Assembly: GCF_030272615.1 (NCBI RefSeq)
Contig: NC_081407.1
Coordinates: 140,682,897 to 140,746,896, forward strand
Direction of reading: 5' to 3'
DNA from: Cryptomeria japonica
Taxonomy: Eukaryota; Streptophyta; Pinopsida; Cupressales; Cupressaceae
Length of the DNA stretch: 64,000 bases
The notes beneath the pieces are model-generated. The model searched no databases. It was given only the letters and a program-made list of their open reading frames with translations, and had not been told where the DNA came from. Position numbers and translations under genes: made by a program. Shown piece by piece: positions 1-11,419 of this stretch (position 1 is its first letter; every line of letters begins with the position of its first letter).

Positions 1-115
1 GCAAGGAGGAATGTCAAGAAGTTTTGGTAGGCAGAGGAAGAGATCATGCTCACTAAAATGTGATGATTAATCTTAAAAGATGCAACATTAAAGAAAATGG
101 AGTGTGTTAACTTAC

Positions 116-358
116 TTTACGTGGATTAGGAAAGAAGCTGAAAACTTGTTGCCGATAAAGTCGAACAAAACTTATGGGATTACCTTCCAGCCAGAGGCTT
201 TCCAAGGAAGGAAGACTTGCAAGCAACTCAATCTCCGCAAAATTGGATATCATGTTAAACGATAGATCAAGTCCTTCTAGAGTGATTAAATTTTCAATCC
301 CACGCAAGGTTGTCAATGCATTATTTCTAAGAATAAGCTTACTGATCCCAAAAGTAAC
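116..358 (-). CDS. STK11IP-like gene, coding exon 3
   Basis: The acceptor ends ...GAAGCAG at 359 and the donor AAA|GTAAGT lies at 116/115. The 81 codons encode further leucine-rich repeats (SKLILRNNALTTLRGI, LEGLDLSFNMISNF, LESLWLEGNPISF), ending QVFSFFPNPRK. The next exon is outside the window. Confidence 0.87.
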
Positions 359-3300
359 CTGCTTCAACCAAAACAATGGGAGTGAAGAACAAAAGTATTA
401 AAATATAAATGCAAGCCAAAAAAAGCAATATGTTTCCCTTACTACAACTTTCCCTAATTTTGGCACCTCTCAACATACTTAAACCAACGAAGAAGATGAA
501 TAGAGCATAGAATTAGAGCTGCTGGAAGTCTCCAAATGCCTTTATCTCCAAGGATATGTTCTGAATGAGGGAAAATAGACAAATTTGCACAAACCTAAAC
601 AGAAAAAGTAATAATCATCCAACCCACCTCATTCAATGATGAAATTGTGCGGATATGGTTGAAACCCAGATCTAAATGCTTCAATTTTGTGCATTTCCGT
701 AGGTTGGCAATTTTGGCAAAGCGGTTTCGACTCAAATCCAGAGTTTCAACCACAGGAAGCAATTGCAAAGATTCGTCCATGAGAACCATGGTGTTCCCAG
801 CACAAGACACAAAGGACAATCGAGTCCATACAGGGCAATCCTGTATATCCACAATCCTTCCTGCAAAAATATGCCTGAGGGCATCCTGTAAACAGAAATA
901 AATAATTAAATAAATCAAAATCAACACTAGTAAGCATAACCGGCTGTCCATGGAATTGCAAGTCTAGAATGTTGAATTCTTTATATTTCAGAAATCACAA
1001 AGTCTATGTATTACAGGTCAATACTGAAGATAAACATAGAAATCAATACCACTATTCATAAATTTTGTCAAGTGCAATAACATCGTCTACAGTTCGTATA
1101 GAACTTGACAAAAAAATTACAGAAAATTTAATAATTGACAATCTAAATGTTTAAAAATTTTGTGGAAAAATAAACAGTTGGTAAAAAGCAGCCAATTAAA
1201 AAATCCTGGTGCCAACAAGAAATTTACAATAACAATATTCATAAGATCTGATGATCTAATGACCATGTGTAGAATTTTATACCAAATATTCTCGGAAAAA
1301 TAAAGTAGTTGGCAAATGAAAGCTTTTAAAATTCTCCAAAAATGTGCCAATTTGTGTCATAACACTGTATGGTAATAAATCTTAAAATTGAGAAGGTCCA
1401 GTGAGTCATGGAGTAACGGTAAAGAGCTTGAATAGCTAATTTTGAAAAAGTAAAATATTGGAGTCATCATTCATTAAATTGATCAGTACCGAAGGGTTGT
1501 GAATCTTGTGATGTCATGGTAAAGGGATCATTCATAAATTTTTTAAAATAGAAACATAGCTACATCAGTATTCATCAAGTTGGATAGGTTTAAATGCCAC
1601 TACTGCAGTAGGGTGGCCCTTATCACTAGAAAATTTTACAGAAGTTGTAGAACATTAAAACATGGGCAACATGAGTTGCGGCTTATTGAAAATGGAGTAC
1701 ACCTGTAAGCATGTGACTCCAATACAGTCTCAAAACAGAAGCCTGAGAAAAATCAACAATCAATGAATTGCATCACGATTAAATTATAATGAAGCTTGTA
1801 AGAAATATCTTACTGTAGAATCTTGGCAAGTGCAATTTTGATTTATTAAAGTACTGCATAGTCATAACTCCTTGAATTGTAAAGGCCCAAAGAGTTGCAA
1901 AGTAACGGTATATGGTTCACCCAAAAGAGCAGCCCAAGTGTGCAGTTTTAAGATATGAACTAGTGTAGTTGTGGACCATTGAAAGTGAGGTAATTAGTGT
2001 AAACCCTAGGTTCAAATCCCCATAATGCAACAAAATGGCCCAAAATTTGAAGAACATGTCAGATACGTGATAGAGTTCTGAATATGAATACATGGAGTTA
2101 TGGGGCACTGAAAACAGTGTGCATCCATATGCATGTGACCTAGGTTCAATCTGCACATTGCAATAAGGGGCCACACAACATGGAGAACATGTCAATAAAG
2201 TTGCAAGGTATTAAAATACGAACTAGTGTAGCTGTGAAGCATTAAAAATGGGGCACATACGTAAGTGTGACCTAAGTTCAAATCTCCGCACCACGATAAG
2301 GTTCAACAACCAGGAGTAAATATCAAAAAGATTGCAACTTATTGAAATTCGAAAAGGTGAAGTTGTTAAGCATTGATTTAGAAATGAGCATATCCGTAAG
2401 CATGTGACCTAAATTCAAATCCCCACACCATAATACTGAAAAAGGCTGTAAAGCATTGAAATATGAGATAAGGGCGTTTTAATGGTTGTGATAGAAGTTG
2501 TTGATTTAATATCCATACTTGTTGATTTAGTGTCCAATTTTTTTGACATTACACCAATAGTTGTGACTTCAAAGTTGTTATTGCCATGATGACTACCAAT
2601 AACTGAATGAAATGTACTCCTAGTTGTAAAAAGCAACCAATTACGTGATGCCACATCAGCTGCACAAGTATTGGTGCAAACTTTTGCACGACTATTGGTC
2701 TCACCTATTTTGGGGCTGTTTTAGACACCTTGACAAAAAGCATGCTGATGTGGCTATGAAATCTTAGTTATGAGCAGGATTTGCCAAGTAAGCTGCTGTA
2801 AAACGTTGGGAAATATTGGGAGTGATTTAAAATTTCCACGGAAGATTTTGAGAAGTGCAAAAATAGAGAAGTACAAAAATAGGGTGCACAACTACCCTCA
2901 GTAAAGTTGTATAAGCATTAAAAAATGGAGCATATCTGTATGCGGGTTATGGTGAAGTAAGAGGACTTGTAGAAGCATTAAAAAAGAAGCATATATGTAA
3001 GTGCACAACCTAGTTTCAAATCCCCAACCAGCAATACGGCGGCCGAAAACCAGGAAAACCTGTCAAGAGGTCTGTTTAGCGTTGAACGTGGATAAATGAA
3101 GTTGTGAATTGTTCCAATTGCTATAGAAGAATATCAGCAAGCAAGGTTGCAGAGCACTGAAAACGGTGTTGATGCATCCATAACTGATTAACCCTCAGAT
3201 GAAAGAAAGGAGAAACCATTGAATTGCAATTGGATGAACTCACCGTGGAATTGTGGCAAATGAGTTTCTCCAAAGTGTGTCGCAGGTCCAAGAGGCCTCT

Positions 3301-3684
3301 GGCGGCAGAGGTGGAGAGGTCGCATCCCCGGAGCTCCAAAAACCTCAAGCGGGCAAAGAGCAAGAGCGGGAGCGGTGTGGGATCTCTACAGGGATGGGGC
3401 AAAACAGAGACCACTTTGAGAGACGTCAAGAGTAGCAGCACACGGCGGAGCTGCTCCAGCGCTCTGTGGTCCCCCAAATCCGCAATGTACGCGCGCAGGT
3501 AATCGACAGGCGCTCCCGTCCGCAGCCTCTCGAGCTCCTGCAGCGCCTCCAGCCTAGACTGCACATAATGCAACCCCACCGGATTCAACTTCAATACCAC
3601 ACTCCCATCCAGCAATGACCCCGCGTTCTTCTCCACGAATTTCACCAGCAGCTCCACATACCGATCGCCTGTCACGATCGCCAT
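116..3684 (-). CDS. Plant LRR protein similar to STK11IP/LIP1 (5' part, three exons, runs off the left edge)
   Basis: Three coding exons join in one frame: 3684-3244, 885-628 and 358-116 (147, 86 and 81 codons). Every junction has GT..AG borders and phase 0. The ATG at 3684 opens the only long GC-rich ORF. The first 147 residues form an alpha-helical N-terminal region ending in LRFLELRGCDLS and ICHNST. Exons 2 and 3 supply consecutive SDS22-type leucine-rich repeats (VETLDLSRNRFAKI, LKHLDLGFNHIRTI, LEGLDLSFNMISNF, SLESLWLEGNPI). This order matches the N-terminus of animal serine/threonine kinase 11-interacting protein (STK11IP) and its uncharacterised plant homologues. Animal STK11IP is a cytoplasmic scaffold; the plant role is unknown to me. 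The frame is intact over all 314 visible codons, unlike everything else in the window, so the gene is probably functional. The 3' part lies beyond position 1. Confidence 0.88.
628..885 (-). CDS. STK11IP-like gene, coding exon 2
   Basis: The acceptor is a pyrimidine-rich tract ending in TTTACAG at 886 and the donor is GAG|GTGGGT at 628/627. The exon encodes DALRHIFAG..., then VETLDLSRNRF and LKHLDLGFNHI, two successive leucine-rich repeats. The 86 codons are in phase 0 at both ends. Confidence 0.87.
1380..3060. repeat. Degenerate ~130-bp repeat array inside intron 1
   Basis: Intron 1 (3243-886) contains at least seven diverged copies of a unit with the core 'aagcattgaaaatg..gcatgtgacctaggttcaaatcccc'-type wording, each followed by an 'ataaggtggccc'-like segment. 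Copies centre near 1595, 1705, 2013, 2146, 2278, 2415 and 3012. The middle four are spaced about 130-135 bp apart. The GGTTCAAATCCCC word resembles the B box/T-arm of a tRNA, so a tRNA-derived SINE amplified in tandem is one explanation. No intact tRNA can be folded. Confidence 0.6.
3244..3684 (-). CDS. STK11IP-like gene, coding exon 1
   Basis: This exon holds the start codon and 147 codons. It ends at ACG followed by the donor GTGAGT (3243-3238). It is GC- and CpG-rich compared with the AT-rich surroundings, as expected for a gene start kept free of methylation-driven C loss. No in-frame stop and no frameshift are present. Confidence 0.88.
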
Positions 3685-4090
3685 TACTCTTCATCTGCTT
3701 CTGCCTCTGCTTCGTCCATTAAATTCACAGATGCTTGATTTTTAGATCCAATGTTTCACCAAGACCACATTTTCTCCCAATACACCGAAGAAGAAGAATA
3801 ATTGTCTGGGGTTTGCTTTGTTTCACGCCATGTGTTGTGAGAAATGGGATTGAGATGGGTTGTTGCATTAAATCCCTGCGGCGGTGAAGAAGAATAATCG
3901 TGAGCAGTTGCAGAGTCGGGGATTTTGTTTTCAAGTGTTGACGGGCTATGATTGGGAAGATGATAGGAAGAAAAGTAAGAGAGGAAAATGACACGTAAGG
4001 GTGAAAAACTCCTCCTTTGGAGGCTTCCTTGCCTGCGTGTCGCCGCGGGGAATTCGTGGATTTTCCATATTATATTGGGAAATCGCGCTG
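3685..4090 (-). promoter_or_regulatory. Probable 5' UTR and promoter region of the STK11IP-like gene
   Basis: Between the ATG at 3684 and the AT-rich DNA beyond ~4150 lies a stretch with moderate GC content and several CpGs, continuous with the CpG-rich first exon. I see no convincing TATA box on the minus strand, so this is assigned by position and composition only. Confidence 0.35.
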
Positions 4091-4796
4091 TAAGCAGATC
4101 ATTTTTTGCGGTTAATCATCCAGATTTAAAAAACTTCAGTGTGGAGGGATCTGTTCTGAATACGTGTGCTTTACAGTAAAAATATGTTTTTCGCCATAAT
4201 GGACTTAAAAAAGAAATATACTCAAAAGTTTTTCTTAAATTTGATAAACACTCCACAAACTTACTTTTTTAGATAAAATATTTTTAATGAATTTTTTGGA
4301 AGGATATTATGTAATTTTAGGTGTTTTTAAATTATATTGTCAATATTTTTTAAATAAATTTATCTAAGCATATATGTTTTTAACTTGATTATTGATAATA
4401 GTATTTGTTGATTAGTTGATAAATTAGTTGTGGAATACCAATTTAGAAGTAAAGAAAATAATAGTTTGAGATAATAGATTCTTGAAAGTCATATATATGT
4501 ATAGGGACATTGTGACAAGTACTTATTTGTAAGATTGTAATGAAAGTATTTGTTGTGTAGTTGACAAGATAAGTTATGACACCAATCTAAAGATAAGCTA
4601 GAAAATAGTTTGAGATCAACAAATTATTGGAAATTGAATGTATGACACATTTTAAAATATAATTTCTTTATATTTAAAAATATAATTGATAGTTAATAGT
4701 AATTTTATATTTTTTATATTTTGTTTCTTTTTATTTTTTAAATATTTATTTTAATTAGATTATTAATACATTTCTAGTTAAATAAAGTATTTTCTA
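4091..4796. other. AT-rich intergenic DNA, no gene seen
   Basis: Very AT-rich sequence with no ORF worth naming. A diverged repeated phrase ('gtatttgttg..tagttgataa..tta', near 4400 and 4545) is the only structure I noticed. Confidence 0.5.
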
Positions 4797-4867
4797 GGGT
4801 TGGAGGTCTGGCTCAATTGGGCAGAGCTTGTGATAAGCACAAGGTCCCCTTGAGTATCCCCCAACCC
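4797..4867 (+). other. tRNA-like remnant abutting an LTR-primer-site-like word
   Basis: A perfect 7-bp terminal stem (GGGTTGG 4797-4803 with CCAACCC 4861-4867) encloses a perfect pol III A-box match (TGGCTCAATTGG), a D-arm-like GCTC..GAGC and a TTGTG..CACAA arm. The B box is poor and there are extra bases between the first stem and the D arm, so it is not a working tRNA. Directly after 'CA' comes TGGTATCAGAG (4871-4881), the usual initiator-Met primer binding site of plant LTR elements. It is either a tRNA-derived SINE remnant or the end of a small LTR (TRIM-like). Confidence 0.4.
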
Positions 4868-4964
4868 ACATGGTATCAGAGGGTGTGTCGTGCAATCACC
4901 TACAAACCACGATGCGAGCAAGTCTTAGCCTCGGAGTTGAACTAAAAACTAATAAGGAGCAAAA

Positions 4965-6143
4965 TGTCATGTCCCTTTTTCAAAAATATCTAAAAATAGT
5001 AAGCCCAACTATCCCAAAATAGTAAATTAGGATCATATGTTTGGAAAATAATATTAATTTAATATTTGTTTTTTGTTGCAAATTCACATTTCTCACAACA
5101 AACAATGTTAAACCAATAACTTCTCATTTTGGGCTTGGATTTTTATAAACAACTTGTTGACTTTGGCAAGTTGGCTAGTAGTGGGTGGTTTTTTGAAAAG
5201 TTTCCTTAGGGAATTTTGGAAAGTAGTGGTTTTGAAATGGATTCTTATGAAAGTTGCCTAAAATGATCATTTCCTTTTCATGCAAGCTTCCTCAATTTCA
5301 ATTTGTTAGATTTTAGCACCCAATTTGATTTTGAATTCAAATTTCATATATATTGAAAATTTTGGGCATTTGCAATTCTTTCAAAAATTGATTTTCAGTT
5401 TGAGCTTTGGCTTATTTTAATTGTGGCTAATAAACCAATGGAGAAGGAAACTATAGAACGGAAGTTTGAACTTTCGCTTATTTTAATTGTGGCTAAAACA
5501 CCAATGGAGAAGGAAACTATAAAACGATAGTTTGAAAGTTGTCAAATGATCTAAGGACAGGATTCGAAGGATTACTAGGTGATCTAAGATTGGAGTTAAG
5601 GATTATCGGGTGATCTAAGACAGGAGTCAAATATTACTATAGAATCATTTCATTCAGAGGTTATCTTTGTGCTGATTTGTTAAGGATCTCTTCGATATTG
5701 ACTTTGTAAGTGTTGTAGAAGTTCATGTCATTTTAGAGGCAATGTGTTTGGTGTAATTCTATTGTATTTTGCAGACATGTGTCAAATAAGACTATATTGT
5801 GAAGTTTGAAAAGTTTCCTTGAAAACTGGTAAGCTAGTTATGAGATTTGGCATAAGTTTGGCTCATAGATTTGTATGAAGTTTGTAGTTAATGTAATATG
5901 CTGTTTGTAGTAGATCATGGCAATAACTATGATGTATTTCCTTGATATAGATTTAATCGTTACATTTATTTTTAATAAATTATGTTCTTTTTAAATTTCA
6001 ATGTGAATAGTGATCTTTTAGTTTCCTAAATTGTATGTTCATGTTAACTCTTGTATGTTCATGTTAACTCTTAAATTCAAAATAAAAAATCGTTAAAACA
6101 ATTTATTTCAAATTTGATATTCTATTAGACAAGGGACATTACA
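4965..6143. mobile_element. Solo LTR (1179 bp) with target duplication CAAAA
   Basis: The segment starts TGTCATGTCCC and ends GGGACATTACA, which are inverted copies of each other with one mismatch. It is flanked on both sides by CAAAA (4960-4964 and 6144-6148). No internal retrotransposon domain is present, so it is a recombined solo LTR. The TGTCATGTCCC edge is shared with the LTRs of element A, suggesting a Ty3/chromovirus relative, but the rest differs. Orientation is uncertain because either edge could be the 5' end. Confidence 0.72.
5397..5535. repeat. Tandem duplication of ~70 bp inside the solo LTR
   Basis: Two adjacent copies of a segment containing 'cttattttaattgtggcta', 'accaatggagaaggaaacta' and 'acg..agtttgaa'. 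They differ by a few substitutions. Confidence 0.65.
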
Positions 6144-6148
6144 CAAAA

Positions 6149-6418
6149 CCACAATCTAAGCCAACTACTTGTATAGGCTACAATTATAATGCTTGTAGTT
6201 ATTTTAATTTAATTTTTATTTATATGCATTTATTTATGTTTTAAAGTTAATAAATTTCACAAAAAGAGAAAAATGGTAATGCTTGTAATTAAATTTCACA
6301 AAAAGAGAAAACTAAACTTGATTTTTTTGATTGATGTTGATTGCTCGTGCACTTGATGCTCTTGTATCACTTTTTCATATATCAAGATTGATAATATTTT
6401 GAAATACATTAGCAAGAC
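6149..6418. other. AT-rich spacer between solo LTR and element A
   Basis: No gene seen. It holds a short tandem duplication around 'aaatttcacaaaaagagaaaa' (about 6250-6310). Confidence 0.5.
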
Positions 6419-7858
6419 TGTCATGTCCCCTCTTTAGCTCTGTCTAGCAAAGACCTGTGAGTTAGCCTATTATGGAGTCTTGTAGGCTAGCAATGGTGGA
6501 TAGAGACTCAGTCAGGATATTTAGTGTTTGGATTTGGTGTTTTTGGCAGTAGTAGACTAGTTTGGAGCAGTTCCTTGACTTTAGGAGGCAGTTCCTACAT
6601 TTTAGGAGGCAGTTCCTACTTTTAGGAGGTTGTGATAGCGTCTGGGGTTGGGGTTCCATGAGACCATTCCTTGGTTTCAGTTACAGGAGATTTGGGTGTA
6701 TTTCCTAGTTTCTAGGAGCATCCCTAGATTTTAAGGATGAGAATGCTAGTTGATCCATGATTTCTAACATCAGTCACAGACAGGTGACAGGTTCAGTTTC
6801 AGGATTTTGGTGTGTTTCGAGCTTTCTGTAGCTATTTGGGTTATATTTTTAATATATTTAAATATTTCCTAAGTTAGCATTTTAATATTTTAAATAGGGC
6901 TATGTCTATAGCCATTTCGGAGTAATAAGGGGTTTTTGGCTTCATCTGGATTCGTATGCCCATGTGTTATAGCTCGTTGGAAAGGTCTTGAAATTTTCTA
7001 AATGATTTTCACTTGCTAGGGTCCTTTTGACACTTGGAGTTATTTTATATTGAAAAAGTGGTGTTTTCTCTATACTTGGGCGCCCAATATTGGGAAATAT
7101 GACTTTATATTATAGCGCACTTTTCATATATCTTTAGGGTTCGATTTGGAAGGAAAGAGATATAAGGAGAAGGAAACCTAATTTCTCATTATCTTTTACA
7201 TATTGAAAACTTGTTTGGTACGATATTGCTCTGATAGAGCAATTCTTCAATCTGGGACGCAAACCCCATGATTGGTACTAGCTGGGACGTAGCCCTCAGC
7301 TATTGATTAGTAGTGGATTCTTTTGGCATTAGCATTATTGGTCAAAGTGTATGTGCTATTCCTTGTGGAGATTCATATTGCTTGGTGAGGGTTTCAGCAA
7401 GGTGGTTGAATTTCCCAGCTGGGGCGTGATTGTTTCAGCTTGATGCCACCATTACAGCAGGTACACTATACGCTGGAAGTGGTGAAGACTTTCATTCAAC
7501 TATAGTTGGTGTTCTTGGTTTGTGTTCATCATCTACCCTTCAATTAGCGTCATTATTGGATGTAAGTACATCCCCAGTGCATAGGGAATGATCTGGATAT
7601 TATAAATCAAAAATCTACCTAGTACGATCTGTATCAATCCTGATTTAATTGAATGTTTGTACTTGTTTCAGTTTCCTTCCTTATTTGTTGTTCTTTATTC
7701 ATCACTTGCTTATATATTCAAAAAAATACAAAAATAAACCAAACATTCTGCAACTTCTCTCTATTTTGTAAGACCGTCAGCAAAAATCACAGGAAAATAT
7801 AGTTTATTATTTTAAAAATTACAGCAGATCAGCAAGGGGATCCATTAGGGATCTTTCA
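6419..7858 (+). repeat. Element A 5' LTR (1440 bp)
   Basis: It runs from TGTCATGTCCCC to ATCTTTCA and matches 12690-14120 throughout. Near its start are three tandem ~23-bp units of the type 'ggcagttcctacatttta' (about 6565-6635). A TATA-like stretch 'ttatattata' lies at about 7106-7115. Confidence 0.87.
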
Positions 7859-7859
7859 G

Positions 7860-7871
7860 TGGTATCAGAGT
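7860..7871 (+). promoter_or_regulatory. Element A primer binding site
   Basis: TGGTATCAGAGT begins two bases after the LTR end. It matches the initiator-Met tRNA primer site of plant LTR retrotransposons except for the last base. Confidence 0.8.
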
Positions 7872-8002
7872 TATTTGTCTGTCAGCTTGTGGGGTTAAGC
7901 TTTCTTTTTTCTATGCATCCGGGAAGGACTGACATATACAGATATTATACCTGTAGAAGAGCTCAGTACGAGCATGAGTGTGGAAGAGAACAAGAACCTA
8001 TT

Positions 8003-9386
8003 ATGGCAGATGAACAAGTGGGCGCCGGAGTAAATCAGGTTGAGGAAGACAAACAAGAGAGAGAGTTGATGAGGACCCTCATCACTACCCAGCCCAGGAT
8101 TGTTCAGACCTTAGACAGAATACAAGTTACCCTGGAGCAGTTGGAAGTGGATAGACACAGAGGCAGACGGAGTAGATCAGTGTCTGTGGCTGGAAGCCAG
8201 CATAGTCATGGATCTCATACATCAGCTGGGAGCTCTCATCATTCCCCTGGGCGTGAGAGACATCATACACTAGTTAGGGATAGACCATTACTTCCTCGGT
8301 TTATACCAAGTGAGCAGTCGATATAAGTAGAGCCACCAGAGGTGGAATTTCATGATTTAGTCAAGGTGGCTACAACCGAGTGGAGAGCCCTACCCCTAGA
8401 GGTTAGGGATGCTTTTCCTTTTCCTCAATATTGTGCACAGCGTAGAGATACCACCAGGTTCAGAGGAGATCGGGGCTATAGGCCTCAGCAGTAGAAATAT
8501 GACCTCAGTAGAGCTACTGGGAAGATCACATTGGCTACATTTGATGGGACTAGTGGTACGAGTGCACGAGCGTGGGTGCACAAGCTAGATATATCTATCA
8601 CTGAGACCCATGTTAGAATGTGAGGCCATTCAGTTTTTGGTCCTACATTTAGAGGGGGTTGCCTATGACTGGTGGCACCATGGATTGGTCACCCAGGACC
8701 ACGCCATGATCCACTCCTATGCAGAGTTGACTGAGTGCCTAATTTCTTGATTTGATTGTAAGGACATAGAGCTCTATTATAGGGAGTTGGCACATCTGAG
8801 ACAGACTGGGCATGCAGAAGCTTATGTCAATGAATTCCAGCGTATTGCAGTTATGGTGCCTGACATGCCCCAGAGGCACAGTGTTATGTTATCCATTAAG
8901 GGACTGCAGGACAGGCTTAAGGGAATGGTACGCACCTTCAATCCAGCCACCCTTAAGGACGCCATAGATGTGACATTGAGGTTGGATACTACTCCTACTT
9001 CTCATCAGACAAATAAGAAACCTTTTAGAGACTCGCGGCCTCCACAAAAGGCCAACACCTCACAGTTTAGAGATGGACAGTTAGCTAGACCTCCTAGGAT
9101 GGACCAAGAGACACGGAATGAATTGATGAGGAAGAAACTATGTTTTTCCTGCAAAGAGCCCTGGGAACCTGGACATCATTGCATGGGTAAGGGCAAGGTT
9201 CACTTGATTGAGGTAACATCAAAGTTTGGGGATGAGGAGATACTAGACACTGATACTAAGGATAGCCCAGAGGAGACTATGCAGGAACAGTCGCAGTTGG
9301 AGATAGACATTCCTGAACCCTTGGCGACAGCGAAAGTGACTATGGCTACCCTTTCAAGTTATCCCAGATTTCATGCTTTCGATTGA
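8003..9386 (+). pseudogene. Element A gag (broken)
   Basis: The likely start is ATG at 8003 (MADEQVGAGVNQ). An acidic/basic linker with an SR-rich stretch is followed by the capsid-like segment around 8790-8960 (YVNEFQRIAVMVPDM, a retrotransposon gag motif). A zinc knuckle CFSCKEPWEPGHHC lies near 9142-9183 and is the form common in plant Ty3 elements. Breaks include TAA near 8323, TAG near 8492, frame changes between 8600 and 8790, and TGA at 9384. Gag would form the virus-like particle around the element RNA; this copy cannot make it whole. Confidence 0.8.
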
Positions 9387-9760
9387 AAGGTACATTATAG
9401 GGGCAATGAGTCATGAGCTTGGTAGATACAAGGGCCACTCACAACTTCATTGATCAGAAGTTGGTTGAGCGGCGTGGGTTACAGTCTGAGGTATTTGATG
9501 GTTTTGGAGTGAAGGTTGGGGATGGTGCAATTTTAGGCTGTACTAGGAGGATTCCATAACTTAGCATTCAAATGGGGGATTATACCTTGACAAATGACTT
9601 TTATATTCTACCTCTGGAGGACTATGATGTGGTTTTGGGCATGCAGTGGTTACAGGGTATTGGGAGGTATATTATTGATCACAGTCGTATGCAGTTAGAG
9701 TTCATGTATGGTGGGAAGAAGATAATTTTGAGGGCAGCTTTAGATAGTGGACCTAAAGAG
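9387..9760 (+). pseudogene. Element A aspartic protease (broken)
   Basis: The active-site region reads LVDTRATHNFID at about 9419-9454. The family has DTGA or DSGA, so the invariant glycine is replaced by arginine (GGG to AGG), which would inactivate it. A TAG follows near 9558. The C-terminal part continues as [19 protein letters not shown] (from ~9597), the typical end of plant Ty3 protease domains. Confidence 0.75.
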
Positions 9761-9959
9761 GTGTCTTCTCGCAAGATGGAGACTATTATTAGACATGATG
9801 ATGTGATTTGGGCTACACGTTGTTTGGTGAAGTCCAAAACACCTACACCTCAGGATGGCAGGGCATTTCATGTTGATATTCAGTCGGTGATGAACCAACA
9901 TGGCAAAGTCTTTGGTGACATACCTCCTGGTGTACTTCCAGATAGAGGGTTTGGGCATG

Positions 9960-11230
9960 GGATAGAGATGGAGGATGGAACTAAGCCAGTGATTACCACT
10001 CTGTATCGTCATCCTAGAGCATACAAGGATGAGATCAAGAAGACTATTCGTGAGTTGTTGGACATGGGCTTCATTCGCCCTAGCTCTAGCCCCTTTGCTT
10101 CTTCTGTGGTTCTTGTTAAGAAGAAGGATGGGACTCTGCGAATGTGTATTGATTACCGAGCATTGAACAAGAAGACAATAAAGAACAAATATCCTATCCC
10201 ATGCATTGATGAGTTGTTGGATGAGCTTCATGGAGCTATCTACTTCTCTAAGATTGATCTTCGTTCAGGCTATCACCAGAATTGTGTACGAGTAGAGGAT
10301 GTACACAAGACTGCTTTCTGTTGTCACTATGGGCACTATGAGTTTCTGGTGATGCCTTTTGGCCTTACCAATGTGCCAGCCACTTTCTAGTCTTGTATGA
10401 ACCATGTCTTCAACAAGCAGTTGAGGAAGTCGGTTCTAGTGTTCTTTGACGATATCTTGATTTACAGTCGTACTTGGGAGGACCATCTCAGACATGTTTA
10501 GGAGGTACTTAGCATCATGGAGAGTCGGTCTCTATTTTCTAAGTTGTCCAAATGTGAGTTTGGACTTAGACAGGTCTTATATCTGGGTCATGTGATTAGT
10601 GTTGATGGGGTGAAGGTGCATGAGGAGAAAATTCAGGCGATTCGTGATTAGCCCTGCCCTCGAAACATTAATGAGTTACGTGGATTCCTTGTTCTATGTG
10701 CTTACTACAGGAGATTTGTGAGGGGCTTCTCTCAATTGGCAACACCCCTGATAGACCTCAAAAAGAGAGGAGCTTTCAGATGGACAAAACAGGCACAGGG
10801 GGTCTTTGACAGACTCAAGGAGGTTATGAGCACTTGTCCAGTTTTGGCACTCCCTAACTTCTCACAGCCATTTGTGCTTGAGTGTGATGCTTCAGGTGTG
10901 GGCATTGGAGCGGTGTTGATGCAGAACAGACATCCCATTGCTTACGAGAGTAGGAATTTCCGTGATAATGAGAGGTTGTATTCTACATATGATAAGGAAA
11001 TGTTGGCTATTATGCATGCATTAGCCAAGTTCAGACAATATCTTGTTGGCAGCAAATTCGTGGTAAGAACAGACCACAACAGTTTGAAGTATTTCCTTGA
11101 TCAGACAGAGCTCAATGATCGTCAACAAAAATGGGTAAGCAAGATCTAGGCCTATGATTTTGACATCGAATTCATTAAGGGAAAGAATAATACTATTATT
11201 GATGCACTTTCTAGGAAACCATCACTTGCT
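9960..11230 (+). pseudogene. Element A reverse transcriptase and RNase H (broken)
   Basis: Reverse transcriptase blocks are clear: [56 protein letters not shown] and the catalytic FFDDILIYS at 10441-10467. RNase H follows with LECDASGVGIGAVL (~10876), YDKEMLAIMHAL and VVRTDHNSLKYF. Nonsense codons interrupt it at 10388, 10498, 10648 and 11147. All are TAG where the family has Gln or Trp. The two enzymes would copy element RNA into cDNA in the particle. Confidence 0.87.
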
Positions 11231-11419
11231 GCCCTATGCTTATTGAGTGAGATTTCAACGGATTGGAAGGCTCAACTTTTAGTTGAGTACTCCAAAAATC
11301 AGCATGCTTGTGAGATCATGGATGGATTGGTATTGGATGATAGGTACAGTGTGGTGGATGATGTCATTTACTACAAATGCAGGGTATATCTTGTTCTGGG
11401 TTCTCAGTTGAAGGAATAG

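Noticed and set aside
2008-2021. tRNA gene suggested by GGTTCAAATCCCC
   Set aside because: No acceptor stem, D arm or anticodon arm can be placed; the word recurs in a degenerate repeat family.
3224-3502. 92-codon plus-strand ORF at 3.2-3.5 kb
   Set aside because: Antisense to exon 1 of the STK11IP-like gene, an effect of its GC-rich composition.
9740-10231. 163-codon minus-strand ORF inside element A
   Set aside because: It is the antisense shadow of the reverse transcriptase, which has all family motifs on the plus strand.
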